Part shown: in pieces, positions 8,280 to 17,353 of the stretch
Layout: each line of letters opens with the position of its first letter
How positions within the stretch are numbered: position 1 is the first letter of the stretch
Assembly: GCA_025994075.1 (NCBI GenBank)
Contig: JAMQGV010000021.1
Coordinates: 206,161-270,160, forward strand
DNA: 64,000 nt
Origin: Vicinamibacteria bacterium
GTDB lineage: Bacteria > Acidobacteriota > Vicinamibacteria > Fen-336
Direction: 5' to 3'
Notes under the pieces: generated by a model
The model's database searches: none
Told to the model about the DNA's origin: nothing
What the model saw: only the letters and a program-made list of their open reading frames with translations
Position numbers and translations under genes: made by a program

Positions 8280-9584
8280 ATGGCCGAGACGGCATCCGGC
8301 GAGGCGCTGATCTACGACTGGAACACCGCCGGCAACGGCTACCCGCACCGCGCGACGCCGATCGAGTTCGACGACGAGACGCTGCGCGACGGCCTGCAGT
8401 CCCCGTCGGTCCGCGACCCGTCGCTCGAGCGCAAGCTGGAGCTGCTCCACCTGATGGAGGCGCTCGGCATCCAGAGCGTCGACGTCGGGCTGCCGGGGGC
8501 GGGCCCGCGGGCGCGCGCCGACATCGAGGCGCTGTGCCGCGAGATCGTCGCCAGCCGGCTCAAGATCCGGCCCAACTGCGCGGTGCGCACGGTGATGGCC
8601 GACGTCACCGCGCTGTGCGAGATCGCCGACCGGGTGGGGCTGGCGATCGAGGCCTCGGCCTTCATCGGCAGCTCGCCGATCCGCCAGTACGCCGAGGAGT
8701 GGTCCCTCGACTTCATGATCCGCCAGTCGGAGGAGACGATCCGCTTCGCGGTGGAGCACGGGCTGCCGGTGATGTACGTCACCGAGGACACCACCCGCGC
8801 CACGCCCGACACCATTCGCCGCCTGTACCGCGCCGCGATCGGCGCCGGGGCGTCGCGCGTCTGCGTGTGCGACACCGTCGGCCACATCACGCCGCGCGGC
8901 GTGCGCAACCTGATCCCCTACGTGCGCCAGTTGATCAAGGAGATCGGCGCCGACGTCAAGATCGACTGGCACGGCCACAACGACCGCGGGATGGGCGTGA
9001 TCAACACCCTGACGGCGATGACCTCCGGCGTCGACCGCGTGCACGCCACGGCGCTCGGCATCGGCGAGCGGGTCGGCAACTGCTCGATGGACCAGTTGCT
9101 CGTCAACCTGCGCTTGATGGGCTACATCGAGAACGACCTGTCGCCGCTGCGGCGCTACGTCGAGGCCGCCAGCGAGGCGACCGGGGTGCCGATCCCGGAG
9201 AACTACCCGGTGTTCGGCCACGACGCGTTCCGGACCGCCACCGGGGTCCACGCCGCGGCCATCATCAAGGCCCAGCGCAAGGGCGACTCCTGGCTCGCCG
9301 ACCGCGTCTACTCCGGGGTGCCCGCCGAGATGGTCGGGGCGCGGCAGAAGATCGAGATCGGCTTCATGTCCGGCGTCTCCAACGTGGTGCACTGGCTGGT
9401 CGAGCGCGGGATCGAGCCGGCGCCGCGCCTGGTCGAGGAGATCCTGCGCGCGGCCAAAGAACGCGACCGCGTGCTGGCCGAAGACGAGGTGCGGCAGATC
9501 GTCAAGTTCGTCGCCGCCGAGAGCGAGCACCCGCTGCAGGTCGACACGGTGGAGAGCTGGAAGGCCGAGGTGCGCGGGGACTGA
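8280..9584 (+). CDS. DRE-TIM metallolyase, 2-isopropylmalate synthase/HMG-CoA lyase-like
   Basis: The 434-residue protein is a TIM-barrel acyl-CoA condensing or cleaving enzyme of the LeuA/HMG-CoA lyase superfamily. The metal-site motif DDETLRDGLQ is at residues 31-40 and the HGHND motif at about 231-235; GIGERVGN and HDAFRTATGVHAAA follow in the usual order. ATG at 8280 has AAGGAGGG six bases upstream. It lies 11 bases after hcrB and is clearly part of that operon. It lacks the C-terminal regulatory domain of classical LeuA, so a true leucine-pathway role is doubtful. Being bound to an aromatic CoA cluster, it may act on a CoA ester from the lower pathway or in a related acyl-chain step. The substrate cannot be read from the sequence. 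Confidence 0.75.
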   Translation: MAETASGEALIYDWNTAGNGYPHRATPIEFDDETLRDGLQSPSVRDPSLERKLELLHLMEALGIQSVDVGLPGAGPRARADIEALCREIVASRLKIRPNCAVRTVMADVTALCEIADRVGLAIEASAFIGSSPIRQYAEEWSLDFMIRQSEETIRFAVEHGLPVMYVTEDTTRATPDTIRRLYRAAIGAGASRVCVCDTVGHITPRGVRNLIPYVRQLIKEIGADVKIDWHGHNDRGMGVINTLTAMTSGVDRVHATALGIGERVGNCSMDQLLVNLRLMGYIENDLSPLRRYVEAASEATGVPIPENYPVFGHDAFRTATGVHAAAIIKAQRKGDSWLADRVYSGVPAEMVGARQKIEIGFMSGVSNVVHWLVERGIEPAPRLVEEILRAAKERDRVLAEDEVRQIVKFVAAESEHPLQVDTVESWKAEVRGD

Positions 9585-9605
9585 AGCCCGCGCCCGGCGA
9601 CGCGG

Positions 9606-10082
9606 TCAGGTCCGGGTCGCCTCGAGGTCGAGGTCGAGGCACAGCCGCTGGGCGAGCTGGAAGCGCTCGCGGCGGAAGAAGGCGAGCAGCTCCTGGTCGG
9701 CCCAGCCCACCTCGGTCTGCAGGGTGCGGATGCCGAGCGCCAGCAGGTTGGTGCGCAACTGGTCGATCAGCGCGGAGCCGAAGCCGCGGCCGTGGAACTC
9801 GGGGTGGACGTCGATCACGTCCAGCACGGCGACTCGCTCGGTGACTCCGAACTCGCCGAAGTAGACGCGGGCCAGCGCGAAGCCGACCAGCCGGCCGTCC
9901 TCTTCCGCCGCCAGCGACATGGCGATCCCCGTGTCGGCCAGCGCCTGCTTCAGCTTGAGACGAAAGAATTCCTCGCGGCGGCGGCCCAGGATGCGGGCGT
10001 CGATCGCCACCATCGCCTCGAGGTCGCCGGCCTCGAGCTGGCGGATGCGGACGACGTCGCGGGGCGCGGCTTCGTTGCTCAT
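9606..10082 (-). CDS. GNAT-family N-acetyltransferase
   Basis: The 158-residue product has the GNAT fold order: an N-terminal strand-helix, central strands (GRLVGFALARVYFGE, AVLDVIDVHPEFHG) and the acetyl-CoA pyrophosphate loop HGRGFGSALI, matching Q/R-x-x-G-x-G/A. ATG at 10082 has GAGAGG upstream; an earlier ATG at 10121 lies inside the SDR gene and is less likely. It ends the 26-kb minus-strand run, 26 bases after the SDR gene, and its end faces the end of the DRE-TIM gene 21 bases away. The target is unknown. Protein lysine acetylation is known to regulate acyl-CoA ligases in aromatic degraders, which makes such a role possible but unproven here. Confidence 0.82.
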   Translation of the reverse strand: MSNEAAPRDVVRIRQLEAGDLEAMVAIDARILGRRREEFFRLKLKQALADTGIAMSLAAEEDGRLVGFALARVYFGEFGVTERVAVLDVIDVHPEFHGRGFGSALIDQLRTNLLALGIRTLQTEVGWADQELLAFFRRERFQLAQRLCLDLDLEATRT

Positions 10083-10108
10083 GACGGACCTCTCTCCAGG
10101 GGCGTGGG

Positions 10109-10846
10109 TCACCCGATGCACTGTCCGCCGTCGACCCGCAGCACCTGGCCGGTCACGTGGCGGCCCTGCGGCGAACCCAGGAACAGGATCGCGGCGGCGA
10201 CGTCCTCGGGCTGCCCCAGCCGCCCCAGCGCGGTCTCGGCCAGAGCCTTCTGCCGCAGTTCCTCCGCCAGCCCTGCGGTCATCGCGGTCTCGGTCCAGCC
10301 CGGGGCCACGACGTTGACTCGGACTCCGAAGCGGCCCAGCTCACGGGCCGCGGTTCGCGCCAGCGCGTTGAGCCCGCCCTTGCTGGCGGCGTAGTTGGCC
10401 TGCCCGACCTTGCCGCGGTCCGCGTTGATCGACGACACGAAGACGATCGCGCCACCGCCGGCCGCGCGCAGCGGCGCGACCGACGCGCGCAAGAGGTAGA
10501 ACGCCGAGTCGAGGTTGGCGGAGATCACCGCGTGCCAGTCCTCGATGGCGAGCTTCCACGACAGGCCGTCACGGGTCACCCCGGCGCTGTGCACGACCAG
10601 GTCGAGCCGGCCCTCCGCCACGACGGCGTCGGCGACCGCCCGTTCGACTGCCGCGGCGTCGGTCAGGTCGCAGGCGAGCGCCCGCGTGCCGGCCTCTGCG
10701 CCATCGGCGGCGCGGTCGAGCGAGACGACGCGGGCACCGGCCACGAGCAGTGCCCGGCAGGCCGCGCGGCCGATGCCGCCGCTGCCGCCCGCGACCAGCG
10801 CCACCCGTCCCGCCATCGGGACCGCGGCCGCCGCGGGATCGCTCAC
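10109..10846 (-). CDS. Short-chain dehydrogenase/reductase, FabG-like
   Basis: A 245-residue classical SDR. The NAD(P)-binding GGSGGIG is at 20-26, HSAG at 86-89, the catalytic serine at 139 (VSSINADRGKVG), and Tyr152 and Lys156 in the YxxxK motif. The ending VTGQVLRVDGGQCIG is typical of FabG and of 3-hydroxyacyl-CoA dehydrogenases of this type. GTG at 10846 overlaps the bcrD stop in a GTGA junction, so it is translationally coupled to the benzoyl-CoA reductase genes. The natural guess is oxidation of a hydroxyacyl-CoA formed after ring opening (3-hydroxypimeloyl-CoA stage) or an alternative alicyclic alcohol. The sequence only supports a 3-oxoacyl/3-hydroxyacyl SDR. Confidence 0.85.
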   Translation of the reverse strand: MSDPAAAAVPMAGRVALVAGGSGGIGRAACRALLVAGARVVSLDRAADGAEAGTRALACDLTDAAAVERAVADAVVAEGRLDLVVHSAGVTRDGLSWKLAIEDWHAVISANLDSAFYLLRASVAPLRAAGGGAIVFVSSINADRGKVGQANYAASKGGLNALARTAARELGRFGVRVNVVAPGWTETAMTAGLAEELRQKALAETALGRLGQPEDVAAAILFLGSPQGRHVTGQVLRVDGGQCIG

Positions 10847-11703
10847 GCCACCGTCACCGGCAGCGGCAGCCCGCGGGCCGCCAGGCGCCGGACCCGGAAC
10901 GCGCCCCACAGGGCGGCGCCCAGGGCCCCGGCCAGGATCGACTGCGGATGGCTGCGGACCTGCAGCGCCGCCTTCGGATCGGCCGCCGCCTCCCCCATCG
11001 CCGCCATCATGCCGGTGTCGGCGGCGAGGCCGCCGGTGACCAGTACCACGCCCCGCACGCCCGCGGCCACCAGCAGCTTCAGGTAGCGGCCGGCCATCGA
11101 CTGGTGGATGCCCTTCAGGATGTTGGGGATCGCGATGCCGCGCGAGACCATGTTGATGACGTCGGTCTCGGCCAGCACCGCGCAGATCGAGGAGCAGCTC
11201 TCCGGCTTGTCCGCCTGCTGCGACAGGCTGCCGATCTCCTCCAGCGTGACCCCGAGGTAGCGCGCGATGTTCTCCAGGAACTGGCCCGAGCCGGACGCGC
11301 ACTGGCTGGTCATGCGGTAGCTGGCGACCCGCGCGTTCTCGTCCATCCGCACGGCCCGGGTGTGGAGGGCGCCGATGTCGATCACTGCCCGCGCCTCCGG
11401 CTCCAGGAACAGGCCGCCGCGGGCGTGGGTGGTCATGCCGTAGAAGTGCCCGGTGCGGAACGGCAGCGCTTCGCCTTCGCCGGTGGTGGCGGCATAGGCC
11501 AGGTCGCCGCGGGACAGCCCCGCCGCGCGCAACTGCTCGTCGAACAGGCCCTCGGCCACGGCCAGCACGTCGCGGCGCCGGAGCCGCTCGCTGGCGCCGG
11601 CCAGCAGGCGCTCGGCGCCCGCGCCGTCGCTCCACACGATCGCGACCTTGACGGCCGCCGAGCCGACGTCGATCCCCGCGGTGACCAGCGGCGCGCCCGT
11701 CAC
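10843..11703 (-). CDS. bcrD: Benzoyl-CoA reductase ATPase subunit D
   Basis: BcrD (286 residues) is the smaller of the two ASKHA-fold ATPase subunits that drive electrons into the aromatic ring of benzoyl-CoA. Visible family marks are the phosphate-1 loop [13 protein letters not shown], the second DIGALHTR, the cluster-region cysteines [14 protein letters not shown] and [11 protein letters not shown], and the adenosine loop [10 protein letters not shown]. The [4Fe-4S] cluster is shared between the A and D subunits. GTG at 11703 overlaps the bcrA stop by four bases (GTGA). Length matches Thauera BcrD (282). It could be mistaken for a 2-hydroxyglutaryl-CoA dehydratase activator, but the paired larger homologue next door and the adjacent had, oah and dch fix the pathway. 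Confidence 0.93.
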   Translation of the reverse strand: MTGAPLVTAGIDVGSAAVKVAIVWSDGAGAERLLAGASERLRRRDVLAVAEGLFDEQLRAAGLSRGDLAYAATTGEGEALPFRTGHFYGMTTHARGGLFLEPEARAVIDIGALHTRAVRMDENARVASYRMTSQCASGSGQFLENIARYLGVTLEEIGSLSQQADKPESCSSICAVLAETDVINMVSRGIAIPNILKGIHQSMAGRYLKLLVAAGVRGVVLVTGGLAADTGMMAAMGEAAADPKAALQVRSHPQSILAGALGAALWGAFRVRRLAARGLPLPVTVA

Positions 11704-12998
11704 GCCGCGCCCCCGGAGGCGTCGCGCAGTGCGAAGAGGGAGGCGCCGAGCGCGCCGGTGTAGATCGAGTCCTCCGAGATGTTCACCTGCAACTCGCCGT
11801 AGTTCTCCTTCAGCAGCGCCTTCAGCGCCGCCACCGCCGCGTTGTTCTTGGCCACGCCACCCGTGAACGTGAACTGGTCGCGCACGCCGCCGGAGCGGGC
11901 CAGCAGCGACATCGCCCTCAGGATGATGGCGCGGTGCAGGCCGGCCAGGATGTCCTCCCGCTTCTCGCCCAGCGACAGCCGCTCCCGCAGCTCGGCGCCC
12001 GCGAACACGGTGCAGGTGGAGTTGATGCGCACGGGCCGCGTCGACTCGCTGGCGAGCGGGCCCAGCTCGTGCAGCCCGAGGCTCATCTCGTCGGCGATGT
12101 AGCCGAGGTAGCGGCCGCAGCCGGCCGCGCAGCGATCGTTCATCTGGAACGAGGTGACGATGCCGTCGGCGTCGACCTGGATCGCCTTGGTGTCCTGGCC
12201 GCCGATGTCGAGCACGGTTCGGGTGCCCGGGAACAGGGCGTGGGCCCCCAGGCCGTGGCACAGGATCTCGGAGCGGACCTGGGCCTCGGGAAACGGCAGC
12301 TTCTGGCGGCCGTAGCCCGTGCCCACCGAGCCGACCTGGACCAGCTCCGTCGCGGCCGCACGGTCGACCGCGGCGTGCAGCAGCGGCTCGGGCCTCGACA
12401 GCCGCGCCACCGCGGCGCGCGCGTGGTCCTCGAAGCGGCCGGCGGCGGCGGCCGAGTTCTCGACCTCGAGGATCGCCTTGTCGAACGCGCCCGCCAGCAG
12501 GTCGAAACCGACCCCCGAGGCGCGGGCCTCGGCTTCGGCCAGGGCCAGGTAGCGGCTTCCGGCCAGGTCGCGGAAGAAGTCGCTCTTGCGGCGCGCGCCG
12601 GGCGCGTAGAGGTCGCCGACCTCGGCCCCCATGCGGTCCAGGATGCGGGTCAGGGCCGCCGGCAGCGCGGCTGGCTTGGTCAACAGCCGCCGGCAGTTGC
12701 GGTCCAGCACCCGGCGCAGCTCGGCGAGCTGCGAGCGGTACTGCTCGGCCCGGAACAGGCGCTCCAGCTCGAGCCGCAGCGCCTCGCGAGCGCCGGGCTC
12801 CAGGCCGAAGGCCTCCAGCTCGCGCGCCACCAGGGAGAAGCGGGCGTCGATCAGCGCCTCCGACAGCGCCACCTGGCAGGCGACCTCGTAGTTGCTGCGC
12901 GAGTTGGTGATGCCGCGGCCGAGCGGACGGCGATCTTCGCCGAGCACGACGGCCTTGGTCGTGGTGGAGCCCAGGTCGATCCCGACGGCGTACCTCAC
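11700..12998 (-). CDS. bcrA: Benzoyl-CoA reductase ATPase subunit A
   Basis: The 432-residue larger ATPase subunit. It begins with the ASKHA phosphate loop [17 protein letters not shown] and carries a helical insertion of about 150 residues that distinguishes BcrA from BcrD. Then come [13 protein letters not shown], the cluster-region cysteines [14 protein letters not shown] and [12 protein letters not shown], and the adenosine motif FTGGVAKN. It forms the electron-activating AD module of class I benzoyl-CoA reductase, hydrolysing two ATP per two electrons in the Thauera enzyme. GTG at 12998 overlaps the bcrB stop as GTGA. The order C-B-A-D and all lengths follow the Thauera type rather than the Azoarcus Bzd type, judged from memory of those families. 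Confidence 0.94.
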   Translation of the reverse strand: MRYAVGIDLGSTTTKAVVLGEDRRPLGRGITNSRSNYEVACQVALSEALIDARFSLVARELEAFGLEPGAREALRLELERLFRAEQYRSQLAELRRVLDRNCRRLLTKPAALPAALTRILDRMGAEVGDLYAPGARRKSDFFRDLAGSRYLALAEAEARASGVGFDLLAGAFDKAILEVENSAAAAGRFEDHARAAVARLSRPEPLLHAAVDRAAATELVQVGSVGTGYGRQKLPFPEAQVRSEILCHGLGAHALFPGTRTVLDIGGQDTKAIQVDADGIVTSFQMNDRCAAGCGRYLGYIADEMSLGLHELGPLASESTRPVRINSTCTVFAGAELRERLSLGEKREDILAGLHRAIILRAMSLLARSGGVRDQFTFTGGVAKNNAAVAALKALLKENYGELQVNISEDSIYTGALGASLFALRDASGGAA

Positions 12999-14305
12999 GA
13001 CGCCGCCACGGGGTTCGGGTTGCGCGACTTCTGCTGCAGCATCTGGAAGTAGGACTCCAGCCGGTTCTTGATGTTGGCCGCCGAGAAGTAGCGGGGGTCG
13101 ACCAGGTCGCTCTCGATGAAGCCGCCCGGGCGGCCGGAGCGCGCCTCGACTTCGCGCAGGATGTGGAGCTGCCCGGCGCTGAACGAGTTGCAGCTCTTCA
13201 CGGAATTGATCAGGAAGCCGTCGGCCTCGTACTCCTCGAGGTAGCGCACGATCAGGTCGATGCGGGTCGGCAGGCTGAGGTTCGTGTAGCAGCCCAGGCA
13301 GTACTCGGCCAGGCTCTCGAGCGGCCGCTGCGGGTCGTGGCGGAAGCCGAGGTCGTACATGCCGCCCACCTTGGCGTAGGTGGAGGCGACGCAGACGGCG
13401 CCTTCGTCCGAGAACATCTTCCAGAACTGGCGGAAGCTGGTCCAGTTGGGCGGGCCCTCGACGACGATCCGGAAGCGCTCGGCGCCCATCTCGCCTTCGG
13501 GCGTCACCGGCCCCAGGCCGTGCGCCATGCGCTGCTCGATCTCCTCGCGCAGCGCGCGGTAGTAGTCCACGGCCGCCCGGGTGCCGCGGAAGGAGCTGAA
13601 GATCGGGCCCACGTAGTACACGGCCCCGAAGTAGGCGTCGATCGGCGACGGCCGGTGGCGCGCCGCGCGCAGCACCGCCACCAGGTCGTCCTCCGCCTGC
13701 GCCGACAGCGCGAGGCACTCGCGGAGGCGGTCCTCGTCGTAGGCGCGCCCGGTGACCTGCTCCAGCGTCGGGATCACCTTGCGCCGGAGCTGGTCGACGA
13801 CGTAGCGGCGCATGTCGTCGGTGATCCTGCCGTCGGCCTGATAGGGCACCTGGAGCATCGTCACCGGCGCCTGGTACTCCTGCGCCAGCAGCTCGAACCA
13901 CTTCATGAACGTGAAGCAGCCGGTGTAGGAGAGCAGCAGCAGGTCGGGGTTCGGGAGCCGCTGGCCGGTGGGGCCGATGTTGCCGGACTTGAGCATCCCG
14001 ATGTCGCTCTTGACGTAGGTGCAGACGTCTTCGGAGTGGCCGAGCTTCTCGGCCAGCGAGATGTAGTCCGCCGAACGCCCGCGCATGGCGGACTGCAGGG
14101 AGTTGATCTCGGGCAGGACCGGCAGCACGTCGAAGCTCAGCAGCAGCTCGCTGAGGTTGCCCGGCACGAACGTGTAGGCCGTCTTCTCGCCGGTCTCGGG
14201 CGCCGCCGCCAGGCGGTCGAAGTGGCGGGCGATCATCTCCTTCTGGCGGAGCTGGCTCGAGTCCTTGGAGGCCTCGGGCGTCGGCGTGGGGGCGGGACCG
14301 CTCAT
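12995..14305 (-). CDS. bcrB: Benzoyl-CoA reductase subunit B
   Basis: BcrB (436 residues) is one of the two subunits of the BC module, where benzoyl-CoA binds and the ring is reduced to cyclohexa-1,5-diene-1-carbonyl-CoA. It belongs to the HgdB/BcrC/FldB family. Candidate cluster ligands include the cysteines in [20 protein letters not shown] and [10 protein letters not shown]. The short Pro/Thr-rich N-terminus is not conserved in the family. ATG at 14305 sits in an ATGA overlap with bcrC. Together with bcrC it forms two double-cubane-related or paired [4Fe-4S] sites in the characterised enzyme; which cysteines do this here is inferred from conservation only. Confidence 0.93.
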   Translation of the reverse strand: MSGPAPTPTPEASKDSSQLRQKEMIARHFDRLAAAPETGEKTAYTFVPGNLSELLLSFDVLPVLPEINSLQSAMRGRSADYISLAEKLGHSEDVCTYVKSDIGMLKSGNIGPTGQRLPNPDLLLLSYTGCFTFMKWFELLAQEYQAPVTMLQVPYQADGRITDDMRRYVVDQLRRKVIPTLEQVTGRAYDEDRLRECLALSAQAEDDLVAVLRAARHRPSPIDAYFGAVYYVGPIFSSFRGTRAAVDYYRALREEIEQRMAHGLGPVTPEGEMGAERFRIVVEGPPNWTSFRQFWKMFSDEGAVCVASTYAKVGGMYDLGFRHDPQRPLESLAEYCLGCYTNLSLPTRIDLIVRYLEEYEADGFLINSVKSCNSFSAGQLHILREVEARSGRPGGFIESDLVDPRYFSAANIKNRLESYFQMLQQKSRNPNPVAAS

Positions 14306-15474
14306 GCGTTGCTCCAGAGCTTGATCGAGTCGGCGAAGGTGCCGGCCTGCTCGCGGATGACCTGGAACTGGCCGCTGTTCTCCGCGTACTTGAAGGCGGT
14401 CCAGGCGATGCCCTCGGCCTCCACCGCCTTGACCAGCATCGGCTGGTCGAGCAGCGCGGGGTCGCAGAAGCTGGGCGCGCAGAACAGCAGCCCTTCGGCG
14501 CCGCAGGCGCGGACCCGCTGCACCAGCTCCTCGCCCTTGCGGCCGCGGTCGACGTAGCGGGTCGGGCTGGCCATCGCATCGGTCAGGAAGGCGTGGACCA
14601 GCGCGCCGAGCGGGTCGTCCGCGACGGGAATGTCGGAGCGGATGAAGCGCAGCACCTGGACGAAGTCGTCGTCGACGATCGAGCAGCCGGCCCGCTCCAG
14701 GGTCTTGATCAGCCCCAGCGGCGGCTGCTCGCAGAACGAGCCGGTCAGCACCACCCGCGCCTGGTCCAGCGGCTTGCGGCCGGGGTCGTCGAGCACGGCC
14801 AGCCGGTACTGGCGGAACAGCTCGGTCGACTCCTCGACCGGGAGCACCAGCGCGGCGCGCAGGAACAGGTAGAGCTCGTGGGTCGGCAGCTTCCACGGCT
14901 GGGTTCGGCGTAGCTCGTACAGCGCCCGCACCTCGCGCCGCTCGGCGTTGTAGAGCTCGATCGAGCGGGCCAGCGCCTCCGGCGTCAAGGGGCGCGCCCC
15001 GCGCTCGACCAGCGACGCGGACAGCCGCTCGAGGTCGTGGCGATAGAAGCGGCCGCCCAGCTCGGGATCGAAGTCCTGGGGCAGGTCCAGGTAGTGCGCG
15101 AGCTTGGCGGGGAACAGCGACTGCCACATGCCCGACAGGTTGCGGATCACGTCGCAGATGGCCGGGAACAGCATCCCGTCGAGCGGGTCCAGGCTGCCGT
15201 TGAGGCCGAGCTCGATGGTGCTGCGCGGGATGTGGCAAATGTAGGACTGGTAGTAGGCGTCGCCCTTGATGATTTCGAGATCCTCGCGCCCGCCCATCAC
15301 GCCCACGGGCAACACGCCCTGGGCATGGAGCAGCTCGCGCGGCACGTAGATCGGCATGTAGCCGATCGCCAGGCCGCCGGTTCTGCGCTTCCACTCGCGC
15401 ACGGCGCCCAGCCGGTAGTCCAGGTAGAGGGCCTCGGCCCGCGCGACCAGTTCGGCGAGCGCGGGGGCGCTCAT
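14302..15474 (-). CDS. bcrC: Benzoyl-CoA reductase subunit C
   Basis: The 390-residue BcrC is the partner of BcrB in the substrate-reducing module. Family marks are [17 protein letters not shown] near the N-terminus and the cysteine-bearing segments [18 protein letters not shown] and [11 protein letters not shown]. The start was set at ATG 15474 because it lies in an ATGA overlap with the upstream dch gene and has GGAG seven bases before it; an ATG four codons upstream is less well placed. It is the first of the four bcr genes, which are all joined by four-base overlaps, so the subunits should be made in equal amounts. Confidence 0.94.
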   Translation of the reverse strand: MSAPALAELVARAEALYLDYRLGAVREWKRRTGGLAIGYMPIYVPRELLHAQGVLPVGVMGGREDLEIIKGDAYYQSYICHIPRSTIELGLNGSLDPLDGMLFPAICDVIRNLSGMWQSLFPAKLAHYLDLPQDFDPELGGRFYRHDLERLSASLVERGARPLTPEALARSIELYNAERREVRALYELRRTQPWKLPTHELYLFLRAALVLPVEESTELFRQYRLAVLDDPGRKPLDQARVVLTGSFCEQPPLGLIKTLERAGCSIVDDDFVQVLRFIRSDIPVADDPLGALVHAFLTDAMASPTRYVDRGRKGEELVQRVRACGAEGLLFCAPSFCDPALLDQPMLVKAVEAEGIAWTAFKYAENSGQFQVIREQAGTFADSIKLWSNA

Positions 15475-16256
15475 CGGTGGCTCCACGCGGCCTCGCGCTT
15501 GTCGAGGAACGCTCGCAGCCCTTCGCTGGCGTCGTCAGTCGCCATCAGCTTCTCGAGATACAACCGCTCGAGTTCGGCCAGCTCGCCTCGCAGCCGGGCC
15601 GACAACGAGACGCGCGCCGCCCGCACCGCATGGCGCGTGCTGGAAGCGGAATGCGCGAGCAGGTGGCGGCGCGCCCAGTCGAGCGCCGCGGCCGTGGGGT
15701 CGTCCACGCGCTCGTCGACCAGGCGGATCGCCAGCGCCTCTGCGGCCGTCAGGCTGCGGCCGCTCAGCAGCAGGTCTTCAGCCGCCGGCCGCCCCACCCG
15801 CTCGGGTAGCAGCAGCGACGCCAGCGGCGCGAACACGCCGAGCCCGATCTCGGGCTGGCCCAGCCGCGCGTCGTCCGCGGCGAACACCCGGTGGCACAGC
15901 AGCACCACCTCGAGGCCGCCGCCCAGGCACTGCCCGCGCACCGCGGCCAGCAGCGGGACCCCGCAGTCGACCAGCGCGCGGGCCATCGCGTGGAAACGCG
16001 ACAGCATCGCCGCGACCTGGTCGGGCAGGTGCTCCTGGACGCTGGCGCCGAAGGAGAAGTGGCGGCCCTCGCCCTCCAGCAGCAACGCCTGCACGCTCGG
16101 GGTGGCCGCCGCGCGGGCGGCCACCTGCGCCAGCGCGTCGGTCAGCGCCGCGTCGATCACGTTGCCGCGCGAGCCACCCAGCCGGACCTGCCAGACGCGG
16201 CCCGCCTCCAGCTCCACGACCGTCACCGGACCCAGGGGCGTCGTCGCGGCGTCCAT
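15471..16256 (-). CDS. dch: Cyclohexa-1,5-diene-1-carbonyl-CoA hydratase (crotonase family)
   Basis: A 261-residue crotonase-fold enzyme. Oxyanion-hole segments are visible in FSFGASVQEHLPDQ (about residue 70) and AVRGQCLGGGLEVVL (about 110), followed by ARLGQPEIGLGVFAP with the conserved active-site glutamate. Dch adds water to the dienoyl-CoA made by benzoyl-CoA reductase, giving 6-hydroxycyclohex-1-ene-1-carbonyl-CoA. ATG at 16256 overlaps the oah stop (TGATG) and its own end overlaps bcrC. Length agrees with Thauera Dch (258). Function is taken from position between oah and bcr plus family; sequence alone would say enoyl-CoA hydratase. Confidence 0.9.
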   Translation of the reverse strand: MDAATTPLGPVTVVELEAGRVWQVRLGGSRGNVIDAALTDALAQVAARAAATPSVQALLLEGEGRHFSFGASVQEHLPDQVAAMLSRFHAMARALVDCGVPLLAAVRGQCLGGGLEVVLLCHRVFAADDARLGQPEIGLGVFAPLASLLLPERVGRPAAEDLLLSGRSLTAAEALAIRLVDERVDDPTAAALDWARRHLLAHSASSTRHAVRAARVSLSARLRGELAELERLYLEKLMATDDASEGLRAFLDKREAAWSHR

Positions 16257-17353
16257 CAGCGCGCCCGAGCCCGCTCGAGGATCTGGTCCTGCAGCGCATC
16301 GGACCACGCCTCGCCCGCGGCCAGCTTGCGACGCAGCAGCAGGAAGTCGGCCTCGCGGCAGTTCCGCGAGCCTTCGTGGAAGGCGCGGAAGCCCGCCCGT
16401 GCCTCCGTCATCATGTTGAGGCCCAGCCAGGCGCGGTTGCTCTCCCGGTTGCGGTCCCAGTGCTCCAACTTGTGCTTGCGGACGCTCTCGATCGTCTTGC
16501 TCAGGCAGCCCGGGAACGTGTTGGCCAGGCGGTAGACGAGGGCGTCGACCTCGCGGTCGAGCGGCGCCAGGTCGACCCGCCCGCGCGCGAACAGCGCCTT
16601 GCCGGCGTCCTTCTCGGCGCCGGTCCGGAAATCGCCATGGACGATGCGGCCGCCGTCCAGCCAGCGGTCGGTGACCACCAGCGGGTTGGGCACGAAGGCG
16701 CCGTCGATCGCCAGCGTCGGCACGACGCGGGTCAGCAGCCCGAGGCGCTCGGCCTTGTACGCGCTCCAGTGCTCGCACAGCGTGCAGCTCTCCATCGCGG
16801 CTTCGATCCCGACGAACAGCGGCAGGAAGTCGGTGCTGCCCCCGTCGGGCGCCGAGCCGTGGCGCGGGCCGGCCTGGCCGAACACCGCCAGGTCGGAGGC
16901 CACGGAGAAGTCGCAGGCCATGCCGATCTCCTGGCCGCCCGCGATCCGCATGCCGTTGACGCGGCAGATCACCGGCTTGTCGCACGCGAGGATCGCGCTG
17001 ACCATGTCGTTGAACAGCCGCATGTACTGCCGGTATTCCTCGGGCCGGCCGGCGTAGTACTCGGCGTACTCGGCGGTGTTGCCGCCCGTGCAGAACGCGC
17101 GGTCGCCCGCCCCGGTGAACACGACCGCCACGGCGGCGCGGTCGTTCGAGGCCCGCCGCATGCCGAGGATCACGGCCCTCACCATCTCGGTGGTGTAGGA
17201 GTTGAGCTGCGCCGGGTTGTCGAGGGTGATCCACACCGTGTGCAGGCCTTCGACGGGCGACCCGTCGGGGGCCTTCAGCGGCACTTCTTCGTAGCGCACG
17301 CCCGGCACCTCGCGGTGAGGCACCAGGTCGTGGTTCTTCAGTTCCATGCTCAT
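16256..17353 (-). CDS. oah: 6-oxocyclohex-1-ene-1-carbonyl-CoA hydrolase
   Basis: This ring-opening hydrolase (Oah, also BamA) hydrates and cleaves the cyclic oxo-enoyl-CoA to 3-hydroxypimeloyl-CoA. The 365-residue sequence has the diagnostic crotonase variant region: FTGAGDRAFCTGGNTAEYAE, then RVNGMRIAGGQEIGMACDFS and GQAGPRHGSAPDGGSTDFLP. The last motif is specific enough that bamA is used as a marker gene for anaerobic aromatic degradation. ATG at 17353 overlaps the had stop (ATGA); a second ATG two codons in is also possible. It is cytoplasmic and acts directly after Had. Confidence 0.95.
   Translation of the reverse strand: MSMELKNHDLVPHREVPGVRYEEVPLKAPDGSPVEGLHTVWITLDNPAQLNSYTTEMVRAVILGMRRASNDRAAVAVVFTGAGDRAFCTGGNTAEYAEYYAGRPEEYRQYMRLFNDMVSAILACDKPVICRVNGMRIAGGQEIGMACDFSVASDLAVFGQAGPRHGSAPDGGSTDFLPLFVGIEAAMESCTLCEHWSAYKAERLGLLTRVVPTLAIDGAFVPNPLVVTDRWLDGGRIVHGDFRTGAEKDAGKALFARGRVDLAPLDREVDALVYRLANTFPGCLSKTIESVRKHKLEHWDRNRESNRAWLGLNMMTEARAGFRAFHEGSRNCREADFLLLRRKLAAGEAWSDALQDQILERARAR

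Noticed and set aside
10109..14579. Bcr-like genes read as 2-hydroxyacyl-CoA dehydratase with activator
   Set aside because: There are two different ATPase subunits, in order C-B-A-D, joined to dch, oah and had. The dehydratases have a single activator and no such neighbours.
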